Shown here piece after piece: positions 11,880-22,947 of a stretch of DNA of 64,000 nt. The stretch spans positions 4,526,001 through 4,590,000 of the forward strand of contig JARFXM010000004.1 of the NCBI GenBank assembly GCA_029532625.1. Direction: 5' to 3'. The notes under the pieces are model-generated. The model was given only the letters and a program-made list of their open reading frames with translations. It did not search any database and was not told the DNA's origin. The position numbers were made by a program, and so were the translations under genes. How positions within the stretch are numbered: position 1 is the first letter of the stretch; each line of letters opens with the position of its first letter. The stretch is from Lomentospora prolificans. Lineage: Eukaryota; Ascomycota; Sordariomycetes; Microascales; Microascaceae.

Positions 11880-12400
11880 TAAGCCAATTTAGGAAGGAGT
11901 AGAGATACTTATTGAAACACTATATTTACATATAAAAGAAGGTACTAGTACTCTTACTATTAAGGTCAAGTACCAGTTGCAGCCTTCTCACCATCGAGTG
12001 CAATAGATGCCTAAGGAATCCAGTCGTTGTATGTTTTACTACCAATATTGTTAGAGGACTTGAGGATCCGAACGCGAAGTCATTCATCATAAGTAAGCTG
12101 CTTCTTATAGGTCCTTTATAGTAGCTGCGGCTCAGTGTCATCGTCTATCAGGTTTAGGAGGAATCTAATAGTGTTTATCTGCCTTTGCTATAGGGCTAGG
12201 CAGGTGAAAATGGCCTCGATATCTATTATAGCCGTCTATCGTTCTATCGTGGGTGACTATGATCTCGTAGAAGTCATCAGTGAAGAAGGCTTTAAAAGCC
12301 CGAGGCTGAGAAACGCGACATCTGTGGTTTGTTTTGGTAGAAGTATCTTACTATATAAAATAGTATGTGGAGGTACCTTGCAGGGGCCCCCTGTAAGACA
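11880..12400. repeat. AT-rich degenerate block, possible decayed transposon or RIP-mutated repeat
   Basis: Over about 500 bases composition shifts to many TA steps and TAG/TAA trinucleotides, unlike the flanking GC-richer spacer. Read on the minus strand around 12100-12040 one frame gives a short stretch (QLTYDE, stop, LRVRILKS) that loosely resembles the N-terminal helix-turn-helix of fungal Tc1/mariner transposases, interrupted by several stops. No terminal repeats could be identified by eye. Repeat-induced point mutation of an old element would produce this picture, but a unique AT-rich spacer is an equal possibility. Confidence 0.28.
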
Positions 12401-12578
12401 CGCTTGAAGTTTCGCGCTAACAAGTCTAATCCCTCTGGGAGATATACTGGCCTGGCGGGTCCCTTGCCCGTACTGTGTTCACCCTGGCCGAGTGTACAGC
12501 GACTTGCATCCCCACTGTCATCTTAGCCTGGCACAGTCTGCTCTAGCATTCGCTAGCCGTACAACTACTTGCTTGCAA

Positions 12579-12585
12579 TGACTCG
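12579..12585 (+). promoter_or_regulatory. Near-match to a CPC1/Gcn4 site upstream of ARG5,6
   Basis: TGACTCG differs at one position from the general amino-acid control element TGACTCA. A second one-off match, TGAGTCG, lies at 12685-12691. Both fall within 370 bases of the ARG5,6 start, a gene class under this control in fungi. Single mismatches make the call weak. Confidence 0.2.
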
Positions 12586-12948
12586 ATGTGCTGGTACAGT
12601 GAAAGTCGCCAGGCTCCTGTAACTCACGTACCTTGCACCCAAACCGCGAGCCTGGACAGACGGAAGGTGCGACTTCGGTGGCTATGAGTCGAATTTTTCC
12701 TCATCTTTTTTTTTTTCTCGCTTCCACCCCCTTCTCTTCCCCGAGATACCCTGCCCCTCCCCCACATAAACCAACCCCAACCTTCAATGATTCATACTTT
12801 ATAAAAAAAAAAAAAGTTTCCAGCTTCCGGCAAAGTAAGGCCCTGCTTCGTCCCTTGGTCCCTCTCCGCCGGTCAGCCCCCCTTGACGACATCTTCCTTT
12901 CGATTTCCCTCACTTTCCTCGTAGCTTCCGCTGTCGTCTTTGGAAACC

Positions 12949-15677
12949 ATGTTGTCCGCCCGCCAAGCGGCCGTCAGGGCCTCCTCGTCCTTGACCTCGC
13001 GTGCAGTCTTTAGCCGGGCTGCCCTGCTCCAGAAGCATGCCCTCCGACCGCTCTCGACCTCGGCCAGTCGAGGCCGTTCCGCCACGATACCGAACCCGAA
13101 CCAGACCCTAAGGGACATCGTCGTTCAGACCGTCAAGAACATTGGCTCCCACAGGGAAGGCCAACAGTACCTCAAGTACTTTACCTCGGTTTCCTCCGAG
13201 TCCTTCGCTATCATCAAGGCTGGTGGCGCCATTCTAACCGAACACCTGGATGACTTCTGCCAATCCCTCCTAGTCCTTCATCAGCTCGGTCTCTACCCCG
13301 TCGTTGTCCATGGAGCCGGTCCCCAGCTCAACAAGCTCCTCGAGGATGCCGGTGTCGAGCCCCAATTCGAGGAGGGCATCCGCGTGACCGACAAGAAGAC
13401 ACTCGGTATCGCTATGAAGCTGTTTTACCAGGAGAGCCTCAGGCTTTCTGAGGCCCTCAACAGCGTCGGCGTCTCCAACATGCCCATCACTTACTCGCTC
13501 ACCGCCGATTACCTCGACCGTGACCGCTGGGGCTACGTTGGTGATGTCACCAAGGTCAACCTCAACCCGATTGAGAAGGCTATTAAGTCTGGCTACATCC
13601 CCATTGTCCCTTCGCTTGCCATGACCGAGGATGGCCAGGTTCTCAACGTTAATGCCGACGTTACTGCTGCTAGCTTGGCCCGTGCCATGAAGCCCTTGAA
13701 AATCATTTACCTGTCCGAGAAGGGCGGTCTCTTCCGGGGTGATAGCGGTGAGCTTATCAGCGAAATCTTCCTCGACCAGGAGTATGACGAGCTCATGGCC
13801 CAGCCTTGGTGCCAGAGGGGTACCCGCTTAAAGATCAAGGAGGGCAAGAAGCTTCTCGACACCCTTCCTAGGACCTCCAGCATTGCCATCATTCACCCCG
13901 ACGACCTTCAGACCGAGCTGTTCACCATCTCTGGTGCCGGTACCCTCATCCGCCGTGGTGAGAAGGTCGAGGTTGCCTCCTCGCTCACCGAGATCGAGGA
14001 CCTTCAGAAGTTCAAGGCTGCACTTGCTCGTGGCCAGCCCGCCGATAGCGAGGCTGCTCGCACGGTTGACAACTACCTCGAGATGCTCAAGGATCGCCCC
14101 TTCAAGGCCTACTTTGACGATGCTATGACCTGCCTCGCCATTGTCCTTCAGCCCACCGAGAGCCGACCCTTCGCATCTTGGGTCACCTTGTCTATTACCA
14201 AGCCTGGCTGGCTGACAAACACTGCCGAGAACGTGTTCCAGGCCATCGAGAAGGAGAATTCCGACCTCGTTTGGACTGTTAGCAAGGATGATGAGAACCT
14301 CTCCTGGTTCTTCGACCGGTCTGATGGCAGCTTCTGCCTCGATGGTGTTGTCCTCTTCTGGCGTGGATTCAGGCTTGAGAAGTACTCCGAGTTGTCCCCC
14401 ATCCTGGAGGAGGTCCAGTCTCTTGGCCGCATAAGCCTTGGCGAGCCCAGCTCTACCGAAGGCGGTGCTCCCTCTACCACCACCACCAAGAAGCCCTCGT
14501 CTCGCGCCCAACAGACCCGTGCTTTCTCCACCTCCACCCGGCCTAGCGTCCGCAACTTCCAGTCCGCCACTCCCACCCAAGCTAGGACCTTTGTCACCGA
14601 GACCAACCCCAACCCCCCCCTGGGGAAGAAGAACGCTTCCGCTGACAGGCCCGCTCGCGTAGCACTTATCGGCGCCCGCGGGTACACTGGCCAGGCTCTC
14701 ATCGACCTCATCAACACCCACCCGTATCTTGACTTGACTCACGTCTCCTCTCGCGAGCTTGCCGGCCAGAAGCTTAAAGGCTACGACAAGCGTGAGGTTG
14801 TATATGAGAACCTTAGCCCTGAGGACGTCAGGGATCTCGAGAAAAGCGGTGAGATCGACTGCTGGGTTATGGCATTGCCCAACGGTGTGTGCCAACCGTT
14901 CGTCGAGGCTGTCTACGATGGTCGCAAGGCCGCTAGCAACAAGAGTGTCATTGTTGACCTCTCGGCTGACTACCGATTCGACAAATCGTGGACCTATGGT
15001 CTTCCTGAGCTCACTAGGCGAGTCGATATCCAGCATTCGCACCAGATCTCGAACCCTGGGTGCTATGCTACTGCCGCCCAACTCGGTATTGCGCCGCTTG
15101 TTCAGCATCTCGGCGGACAGCCCGCCGTCTTCGGTGTCTCTGGCTACTCCGGCGCTGGCACTAAGCCCTCGCCCAAGAATGACGTCGAGCTCCTTGCCGA
15201 CAACATCATGCCCTACAGCTTGACCGACCACATCCATGAGCGCGAGATTGGCAACCACCTCGGTACCACTGTTGCCTTCATGCCTCACGTAGCCTCATGG
15301 TTCCGTGGTATCCAGACCACCATTAACATCCCCCTCAACAAGACGATGACCTCCCGGGATATCCGCCAGATCTACCAGGACCGCTATGCTGGCGAGAAGC
15401 TCGTCAAGGTCATTGGCGAGGCTCCCCAGGTCAAGGCTATCATGAACCGACATGGTGTCGAGATTGGTGGGTTCGCCGTCCACAGCAGCGGCAAGAGGGT
15501 AGTCGTCTGTGCAACCATCGACAACTTGCTCAAGGGAGCCGCGACTCAGTGTTTGCGTAAGTTATAATAACCAACTTTTCATCTTACGTGTCCGCGGGAC
15601 GTTTAGCTAACCGAATCGCAGAAAACATGAACCTTGCTCTTGGCTTCGCTGAGTACGAGGGTATTCCCACCATGTAA
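12949..15677 (+). CDS. ARG5,6: Bifunctional acetylglutamate kinase / N-acetyl-gamma-glutamyl-phosphate reductase
   Basis: Two exons, 12949-15556 and 15622-15677, give 887 residues. It catalyses steps two and three of arginine synthesis in the mitochondrial matrix. The first 45 residues are an arginine- and serine-rich presequence (MLSARQAAVRAS). The kinase domain follows, with the glutamate-binding block VVVHGAGPQLN, then an acetyltransferase-like domain (about residues 350-500), as in the fungal family. A linker rich in S, T, R and P leads to the reductase, with the nucleotide-binding GARGYTGQ, catalytic cysteine C705 in SNPGCYAT, and HEREIGNHLG. In yeast and Neurospora the precursor is cut into two enzymes in the matrix; the linker here looks like a second presequence. 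The start is the ATG at 12949; the frame is open a few codons upstream without another ATG. The C-terminal exon restores LQNMNLALG. Confidence 0.95.
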
Positions 15678-16980
15678 AATCTGCATACCCGGCACTGAAA
15701 GCTACAAAGGAAACGAGGACATCTCATCTACTAGATCTATATACCTTTACAACACTGACATACCTAGCGGGGAAAGTAAACAAAGTATCTACACTGATCA
15801 AAGGGAGCATGCACGAAGAGAGCATAGCCTCAGCTGGCGAAGGTGTTACAAAAGATTCCAACTTCTCGCTTCGAGAAGCGCTTGTTTTCAAAGCCTTACC
15901 TTGCCTTTTCTCGCTTTACTTTCAATATTTTTTTTCTTATCGATATGTCTTCTACCCGATTCCTGTTCTTGTCCTGCTGCTCTTTTGGCGTTAAAGGTGG
16001 GGGGAGAAAGGGCTCCAACTATAGCTTTTCCCTCGTTCTGTTTTGTACATAGCAACATAGCTTTGTCTAGCTTATTCGGAGGACCAGGTCCATAACAGAA
16101 CCTCGAATTCGGAGCTCACTTTTCGCTTGTGGCTATTTCCACGATGTTCGTGTTTACTGAGAAGCCCGGTCCGCTTCGAAGGTCTTCCGAGGTTGGTGTG
16201 ATTTGTATTGAGTCATTGGCATATCAACAAAGAGGATCTCGCTACTTACTTATGCACCCTGAGATCCAAACTTTCAACGTTCGACTGGGACTCCGTTTTG
16301 GTCGAAAAGAAATGCTAGAAGGGTGCTATGCTTGCGAGACGGAATAGACGGACGGAATAAACGGACGCAATAGACGAGACAGGAGAAAACACGCATGTTG
16401 TGGCGAATTCTCAGACAGAGGACGGTTCTCAATCCAAACCACAACTATCACAACTACACATGAGAGTTTCCATCCTACCTACACATACACGACCGCCCCC
16501 AAGAAGTACACACCCCCGCCGTTCCGCGGGAAGGAGGGTGAGCAAGAAATGGCAGCCTCCGAGGCGTGGGGAATAGCATTGAAACAAGAACCAAATCAAG
16601 TGTTATACCATTTCCGTGCTCCATGAAAAAGAAAAAAAACAAGACGCAGAAAACCCTTTCGTGAGCGAATAACAGTGACATATCTAACCTTTCCTTCCAG
16701 AGTCGTTGTCGTTACATCCCTCATTTGCCCTGCTCGTTAGGCACGTCCTGCTCCCGTTCTTCGATGGTCGTTCCATTTTCCCAATATCATCATGCACGCT
16801 ATTTCAAGCACACACGTGTCGTTTTCGCTGGGAAAGGCGGAGCTGAATCATTGAGACCCGGGGATGCATGGAGAGTTCCAAGAGGAAAATGGGGCAGAAA
16901 AGACGAGATAGAATACATCTTACCCAAGTTAACCAGTCGCTTGGGGTCGATGGGGGGTATTATTGGATTGTAGGTATGAT
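15678..16980. other. Convergent spacer between ARG5,6 and the SNARE gene
   Basis: The stop codons of ARG5,6 (+) and the SNARE gene (-) face each other across 1.3 kb, so the stretch holds two 3' ends. Short direct repeats of GACGGAATA/AACGGACGCAATA type occur at about 16338-16370. No gene is supported. Confidence 0.5.
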
Positions 16981-17984
16981 TTATTTCTGGGAGGTGACGA
17001 CTAAATATCACGGTTAGTATTTTACGAATAGCATGCACCAAGAACTCTGCACATACCCGCTGGTACGATAATGATGACAAGGAGAATGACAATGCCGACG
17101 GCGATGCACATTCGCATCTTCATGTCCTTCCACCACATCTGCTTCCTGACACGGTTCGCACCGCGCCTGAAGCCCTGTGCTGAGACGGCGAGGTTGTCGG
17201 TCTTGTCCTGAAGGGCATCGAGGCGTTCACCACGCTGCGAGACCTTATTGATGTTCTCGCGCATTACATCAACAGTATCATCGATTTGCTAAACACCAAG
17301 TTAGTATAACGGGGTAAGTACATTAAGCACCGTCGTAGTCATCTTGGGCAGCTGAGACCCGGCATAGCAAGGAAGGCGACGGTAGATCCATGGCGAGGGA
17401 GTGGGTTGGAGAGAATAATCGTCCAAGCTTGTCCCGACGAGGCGGAGAGTTTTGGCAAGTTGCCGTCGAGTGTTCGAGAGCCACGAACTCAGAGATGAAG
17501 CTGAAGGGCTGGTAACGGGGGAAAGCGCCCCAAAAAGTCAAATTTGATGTGGGGAGCGCAATAAGGTTTGGGTGTAGCCTTAGGGGATGGTTATGCGTCC
17601 GTAAGTATCGATCACGCCAGACTATACCCATCTCGAGAGCGACCGTCAAAATCTTCTTCCAGGAAGGGCGGACGGAGCAGTCGGACGTGTGATAACTCGA
17701 TGTTTTTCGTAGGGTATCCAGGTCAAACGTGGTATCATCGGATAACTGACCGGCCGAGGGCGGAAAGGCCGTTTCGAAGGATCTATTACCGTCGCCTTGC
17801 ACATGCCAAATTGGGGATATGACTGCGCAAATATCCCAACATGGAGAGTCAAGATCGTACGCAAGAATAAAATTCAACTTACTGCCTGAAGAGCCTGCGT
17901 TCTCGAGTTTCCTCCGCCCTGTTGGCCCTGGCCTTGCTGACCGGCGGGAATGTAGGGATCATAGGGAGCATCCTGCGACGACAT
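16981..17984 (-). CDS. SNC1: R-SNARE, synaptobrevin/Snc1-like v-SNARE
   Basis: Read on the minus strand, exons are 17984-17883, 17288-17057 and 17000-16981, giving 117 residues. A short Gly/Gln-rich N-terminus is followed by the SNARE core (QIDDTVDVMRENI, QRGERLDALQDKTDNL, FRRGANRVRKQMWW) with the zero-layer arginine in GERLD, then one C-terminal membrane anchor of about 22 residues and a tail VVTSQK. This is the exocytic vesicle SNARE that pairs with plasma-membrane Sso/Sec9-type partners for secretion and hyphal tip growth. The last exon is only 20 nt; its acceptor has a good CTAAC branch point and restores the expected hydrophobic end, whereas read-through would give a cysteine-containing tail. 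The first intron is 594 nt, the longest inferred here. The join LQA-QIDDT matches the family. Confidence 0.92.
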
Positions 17985-19372
17985 TGTGGTGGTGTTGCGG
18001 TTTGTATTTGGCTACTCGGGTGTTTCGCGAAAAGGGACAGCAAAGCGTTCTTTGCCGGCAGTGCGAGGCGACTAGTTGAGAAGTAAAAAAGTTGCAGGAA
18101 ACAGAAAACGGAGAGTTCGCTGTGTGTCGTGCGACAGAGATACGGATTTGATGGTTGGGAGATTGGAGTGGGAGGGAGGAAAGGAGAAGAGAGAATTTGT
18201 TGTGGTTGGTGATGGACGGGGAAAGAAATGGAAACTGAGACGCTGGGGAAGGAACGTGGGAGAGGCCCGAAACAGGATGGTTTTGGAACGAACTTGGTCT
18301 CCAAGGGTCGCTGGCCTTTGCTCGCTGCACCAGCAACAGCCAGCAGACCTCCTTCGTCCGCAACATTGAGCGCTTCAGGGACCGGCCTCAAGTGTACCAA
18401 GGTACCTGGCGCAGTGACATGACGACAGCCAGCCTTTGCCCGTCGACTGACCAGAGAGGTACAGAGTCACGGTCTGCGTCCACTCCGAACGAAAGTATGA
18501 TGCTTTCTCGTCAAACCGTACGCTTAGGATTACGCTGATACTGTGTACAATTTAGGTGGCAGGATTGTCGAAATGATTCGAGACCCCCAGCCTTGGAATT
18601 ATCTTAGATAGTACTGCAAGGAGGTTGGCCGAGACTATTTTCGATGCTCACTGTCCCTCATAGTGAATAGTCGAAAAGCCAAAGGCCATTTAAGGTCCTG
18701 CTCATATCAGAATGCCACCTTCACTTGATTGTATTTCCTCTGGCTTGAGGCTTGAGGTGAGCTCTCAATGAGTATCTTTCACAGTGCCACATACAGTCCG
18801 ATAGATTCCCAATCCGGGCGTCTTCCAGTGGCGGTGCATTCAAGTGGACGCATCCACTGAAACCAGCGGGTAATAAGATTGGACATCCTCGATTGGGTAT
18901 CTTGGACGGGCAAAGGTAACTTGAATCCACACGTGACGGTTACCAGGCACTCCAGCCACAACAACGGGGTTTCCGATTACCTCTTGATATCTGCCTTTGA
19001 ACATTGGATGACGCAGCTTCTTGAGAAGAAATTCTTGCGGGTATAATATGGGACCAAAGAGAGAATCACCGACTTTTGCACTAATGATCTCCGTAACCGA
19101 CTGTTTCGAGGGGCTGAAATGCTATTTTGCCGACCAGGCTGAGAGGCCGCGGCTTGAAGATGGCGCAGGTGAGACTCACCAAAAGAGCTGAGCGCGGACA
19201 AAGCTGAAGGGGCGGTTTGAGGGCTTAGTCCAGAGTGAATGAGATCCAGGTCCCTGGGACGCTCTCGTCGCTCCCCGTTGAGGCTCGCCAGCGATGACGC
19301 TTCTGGGGTTCTATAAGCCTCGAGCAGTTTTTGGAATGTACGTGTATGCGCCACCGTGCCTGAGCCTTCTCA

Positions 19373-19684
19373 ATGGATTTCCTTGATAATGGAGCATCCT
19401 ATCCTGGAAGCGGTTCTGGTAGCACCAGAACGGTTATTTGTTCGTTTCTCACTGGGGTGGTTGTCGCCTCTGTGTACGCTCTCGGCCCAGAACGTGTTGC
19501 AAAGTGGTTTCATCGACCATGGAATCAGCGCTTTCCTTCTGCTATGGGCACGCATTTATTAATAAAAGCGCTTTTCGCCCTCAGTTTACCGCACTCTGCT
19601 CTAAGGCGCACAAGACGCGGTCGTACTGAAGGTCCTGGCAACGACTCACTCCTAATGAATTATCCATGGATGGCTCCCCGATGA
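19373..19684 (+). CDS. Weak candidate for a small single-span membrane protein
   Basis: An ATG-started frame of 103 codons encodes a Gly/Ser-rich start (NGASYPGSGSGS), a hydrophobic stretch of about 20 residues (VICSFLTGVVVASVYAL) and a basic segment. A second open stretch downstream at about 19689-19871 in another frame contains KRRYKGLQGLLLNTREG, which could be a further exon if an intron joins them, but I could not find a convincing donor and acceptor. No family is recognised. It may be a chance frame; its position in a 5 kb gene-free region is the main reason to list it. Confidence 0.2.
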   Translation: MDFLDNGASYPGSGSGSTRTVICSFLTGVVVASVYALGPERVAKWFHRPWNQRFPSAMGTHLLIKALFALSLPHSALRRTRRGRTEGPGNDSLLMNYPWMAPR

Positions 19685-22600
19685 TAGATTGGCGGCAATT
19701 AAGTTATTGGTACTTAGAATTTCCTCACGCAAGTTCGGTGATGAATGTGATGACACTTACTGCTCTATCAACGGTCTCAAGCGGCGTTATAAAGGGCTGC
19801 AAGGGCTCCTGCTCAACACCAGAGAAGGAGTCGTCACGAACTCGACCCCACTTGCACATACCTCCTTATAGAAACTAACCTTCCTAGTAATAGAGCTAAA
19901 TTTGCAGTGCAAGCCGCTCCGGTGCCTTGGGGGAAAAGTGTCCAGCCTTGCAAGATCGGTGTTAGACTTGCAAAGATACCAGATATATCCGGGCTTTGAT
20001 CGTTATGGCCCAACGTGAGTACCGGTGCACAGCATGCCTATACCGTGTATCATTTAGATACTCGCTGACAGTATTTCAGTCGCTGTCAATAACGCACGCT
20101 CTTGGGCCGGAAGCCTATTGTGTTCCAAACTTCAAAACAAAGATCAGCTCATCGCCAATACCTCAGGGATGGGCGATGACTAAGAGTTGAGGAGTTAAGA
20201 AGGCCAGGCGCACGCAGTGCTCTCCAGGCTTCGTCATCCCCGCTTCTGAAGCTCTATTGTTCGCCAAAAGTGAGAGCCCAAAATCTACTTGCGCCTCGAA
20301 TCTTGAGCTCAACAATCTTGTGCGCTTGGTGCACATTGTAATATTCGAGCGCTTTTAAGCGAATCCTGCATCGTTCTCGATATCTGGCCAGTCGGCCGCT
20401 CTCCATATGTAGTCTTAAGGAGTGATCGAGGGCTTGCTATTATTCTCCGCGCGGTCAGCATCTTGATCACACCACCAAATGATAGCTATGTCAGTGATGT
20501 ACTATTAACAGATATACTTGGCCATGCAACCCAATTAAAGTATGAGTTTTAGATGATGAATGCGCCGTGCTGTTGCTGTTTCTCATCTACGACAGTACGT
20601 ACAAGGGGCACATGATGACATACCAGTACGTAAGAGGGTTTTCCCATCAATCCACAATTTGTCCAGCACTCGGTCTAGATGTGGGGCGCACCAAGAACAT
20701 GATGAAGGAGGACTTGCAATTTCTATTCTGGGTGGGTGTCCAGAACACCTTTCCTTGCCAGGTGAGGACAGGACATTCAGTGTTGAGTAATACGAAGACG
20801 GCAAGAACGGCCCCACTAAAAGCTCGGGTGTTCAAAGTTGGCATGCAGCCAGCGATGGCAAGAACTGCCTGCCTCCTCTGGAAAGAAGGAGTTGGCTAGG
20901 CTATCAAGGGTGCGTGTACCCTTTCCCGAATGGCTCTGGGCATCCGAGAACGTGCAAGTGTTCCGTTTGTGTGGCTGTGAAGAAGCCCCCACGATTCCTC
21001 GTTCCTCGTTTTCTCGTACTCCAAAAAGCCCAGGATCAGAAGCTTGTATTACCGATTCGGCTCCGCGCTTGGTTTTGTCCGTTTCGTTTCAACCCCGATT
21101 GCCAGGTTTCCCCGATGCCTCGGCGAATGCGGCTTCGTCACGTCACTGGTCATCTGAGCCTGTGCCTAGCCGTGGCAGTCCGTACCTGGTACCAGTGCTA
21201 TGAACTAAGGCCGAACTGCTGAACTCAAAAATTGGGAATCAGCAATGGCGGGGGAAGATCAACGATGCTGGCGAATGTGCATGAAGCTGGAGCAAAGTTC
21301 AGAGGGCGGTTTAACTAGGTCAATGGGCTGGCCATCGTCCCAACTCCCAGATCCCAACACAGACCCAGCTCCACTACGAAGCGTACTATAAGGTTCGATG
21401 GAAAGGCAGTTCTATGCGCTAAATATTGGCTGACTGGCGCGCCCTGAAGGGCAAGATTTCGGTTTTGACCTGGACCTTCGGAAGCCGGGCGAACATCTTG
21501 GCTTTTTCGTATTCCCATCCTCGGGGACTGCTCTACCCCTGTCAAGGGCACCACACTGGAGACTGATGGCCCATCAAAGCATCACCATTCCCCGCCTGCG
21601 CCGAACTTCCGATCCCGCGTGGGTGACCTGTAAGCACCCCGGATCTAGTTTACATTGTGTGTATTGTTAGACCCGAAAGCCAAACGAAAGCGCAGGATAA
21701 CCAATCTTGGTTAGTATAGCCCTTTAGTTTCCATTCCATGTGGTGTCGTGTGTGCAGAGCGTGCACGAAAAGAGGGTCTCAGGCATCCTACTTTTTCACT
21801 GGGAAGTTAGCATGGCCGACCCTATACTGTGCATGGCTCTTCGTGCTTTTCCTTTCTCGTAGCTCGGGGATCGGCAGGGATGCAAACAATGATATAATGT
21901 TACTCCGCTGATGTACTCGGTTGTCAGGGCTGGGCTTCCCTCGCTGGCTTTCGCTCAACCGCCTGCCCGGATCTTAAGCTACGTCGTCGCCCTGCCGAAA
22001 CCCGATCCCTCAAGGTTGGCCATTTCCTTGTTGGCTCTGTCCTCCCTTGCTTTCTTACTTTCATATTTACTCAGCCATCCTGCTGCAACTATCTGAAGCC
22101 TACTCTGGTGCTTGGTTTTTGTGTCCTAGATTCTAGAGATGGCAGAAGAGGGCTGCAACTTGTAAGTACATGCATCAAGCCAACACCTCCGCATCCAACG
22201 ATTTTCCTCGTTCAACACCCTTCCCGCCTCACACCAACGCAATCCCCGCCATTGCTTTCCCAGCGCGAACGAATATAATCTCGCCGTCGCCCACCTCCGC
22301 TTCAAGCTTAAGGACCCGCGAAGAAATTTCGCAGAGCGCTTTCTGTCATCCTTCGTGCCCGTACTACATTGATCAGGGCCTACGCAACGATTCCTACCCG
22401 TAGCCTTACGCTTTTGGGCTTCAGGCGCAGCGGCGAACAACCCGGACGGGCGCCTCTTCTCCCACGCTCCTGCTGCTTAGGACGGTCCACTCTTCTGAGT
22501 CGCACGATCTGAAACGTTTGCGAAAATCTCTCTCTAGACAGTAAACCGAAGAGTCGATCGAAAGCCCACTTAGCACCTCACTACCCGGTTTATTCTCCGC

Positions 22601-22691
22601 TCCTCCTTCTCCACATAGATTCCTTTCGCGCTGAGCATTCTCCAGTTCTCCTATTCTCTTGCCCACGTCTTACGTCGACAACTCCGATCGT

Positions 22692-22698
22692 TATATAA
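22692..22698 (+). promoter_or_regulatory. Candidate TATA box of the GH76 gene
   Basis: TATATAA lies 250 bases before the start codon at 22948, with CT-rich sequence on both sides. Supported by motif and position only. Confidence 0.28.
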
Positions 22699-22947
22699 CC
22701 AACCTATTCTTCTGGCCTTTGAACCCCTTCCCCAAGTTACCGTCACTCTCTACGACATCTTGGTCCTTCTTTCAACTTTGCGCCTTCACTGGTAATTTGA
22801 AGTTCGGACTTGGATGATATCGAGTTGATGCTACCTGGACCCGTCTCTTACATCACTCTGATGTTGATTCTATAACACGGCACATTATAATATTAACTCG
22901 CCAAACCCTCCTTTCTAATATTACTTTTCGCCCTTCATCCCGAAAGA

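Larger units (their letters stand above)
10077..12948. other. Intergenic between carbonic anhydrase and ARG5,6
   Basis: A 2.9 kb spacer without a supported gene. It contains A-rich tracts at 10379-10442, an AT-rich repeat-like block at about 11880-12400 described separately, a T-run at 12706-12716 and an A-run at 12803-12815. The 250 bases before the ARG5,6 start are strongly CT-rich, as in many fungal leaders. Confidence 0.45.
17985..22947. other. Large intergenic region between SNARE gene and GH76 gene
   Basis: Almost 5 kb without a confident gene. It starts with the SNARE promoter and ends with a CT-rich leader of the GH76 gene that includes TATATAA at 22692-22698. One open frame at 19373-19684 with a hydrophobic segment is listed separately at low confidence. 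I found no repeat, tRNA or transposon signature. Confidence 0.4.

Noticed and set aside
13828..15288. Long antisense open frame over ARG5,6 (486 codons)
   Set aside because: It mirrors the codon bias of the sense gene, has no start context or domain, and the sense frame is unmistakable.
17323..17877. 184-codon open frame on the minus strand inside the SNARE gene
   Set aside because: It fills the first SNARE intron and its sequence has no recognisable domain; splicing across it restores a normal SNARE protein.
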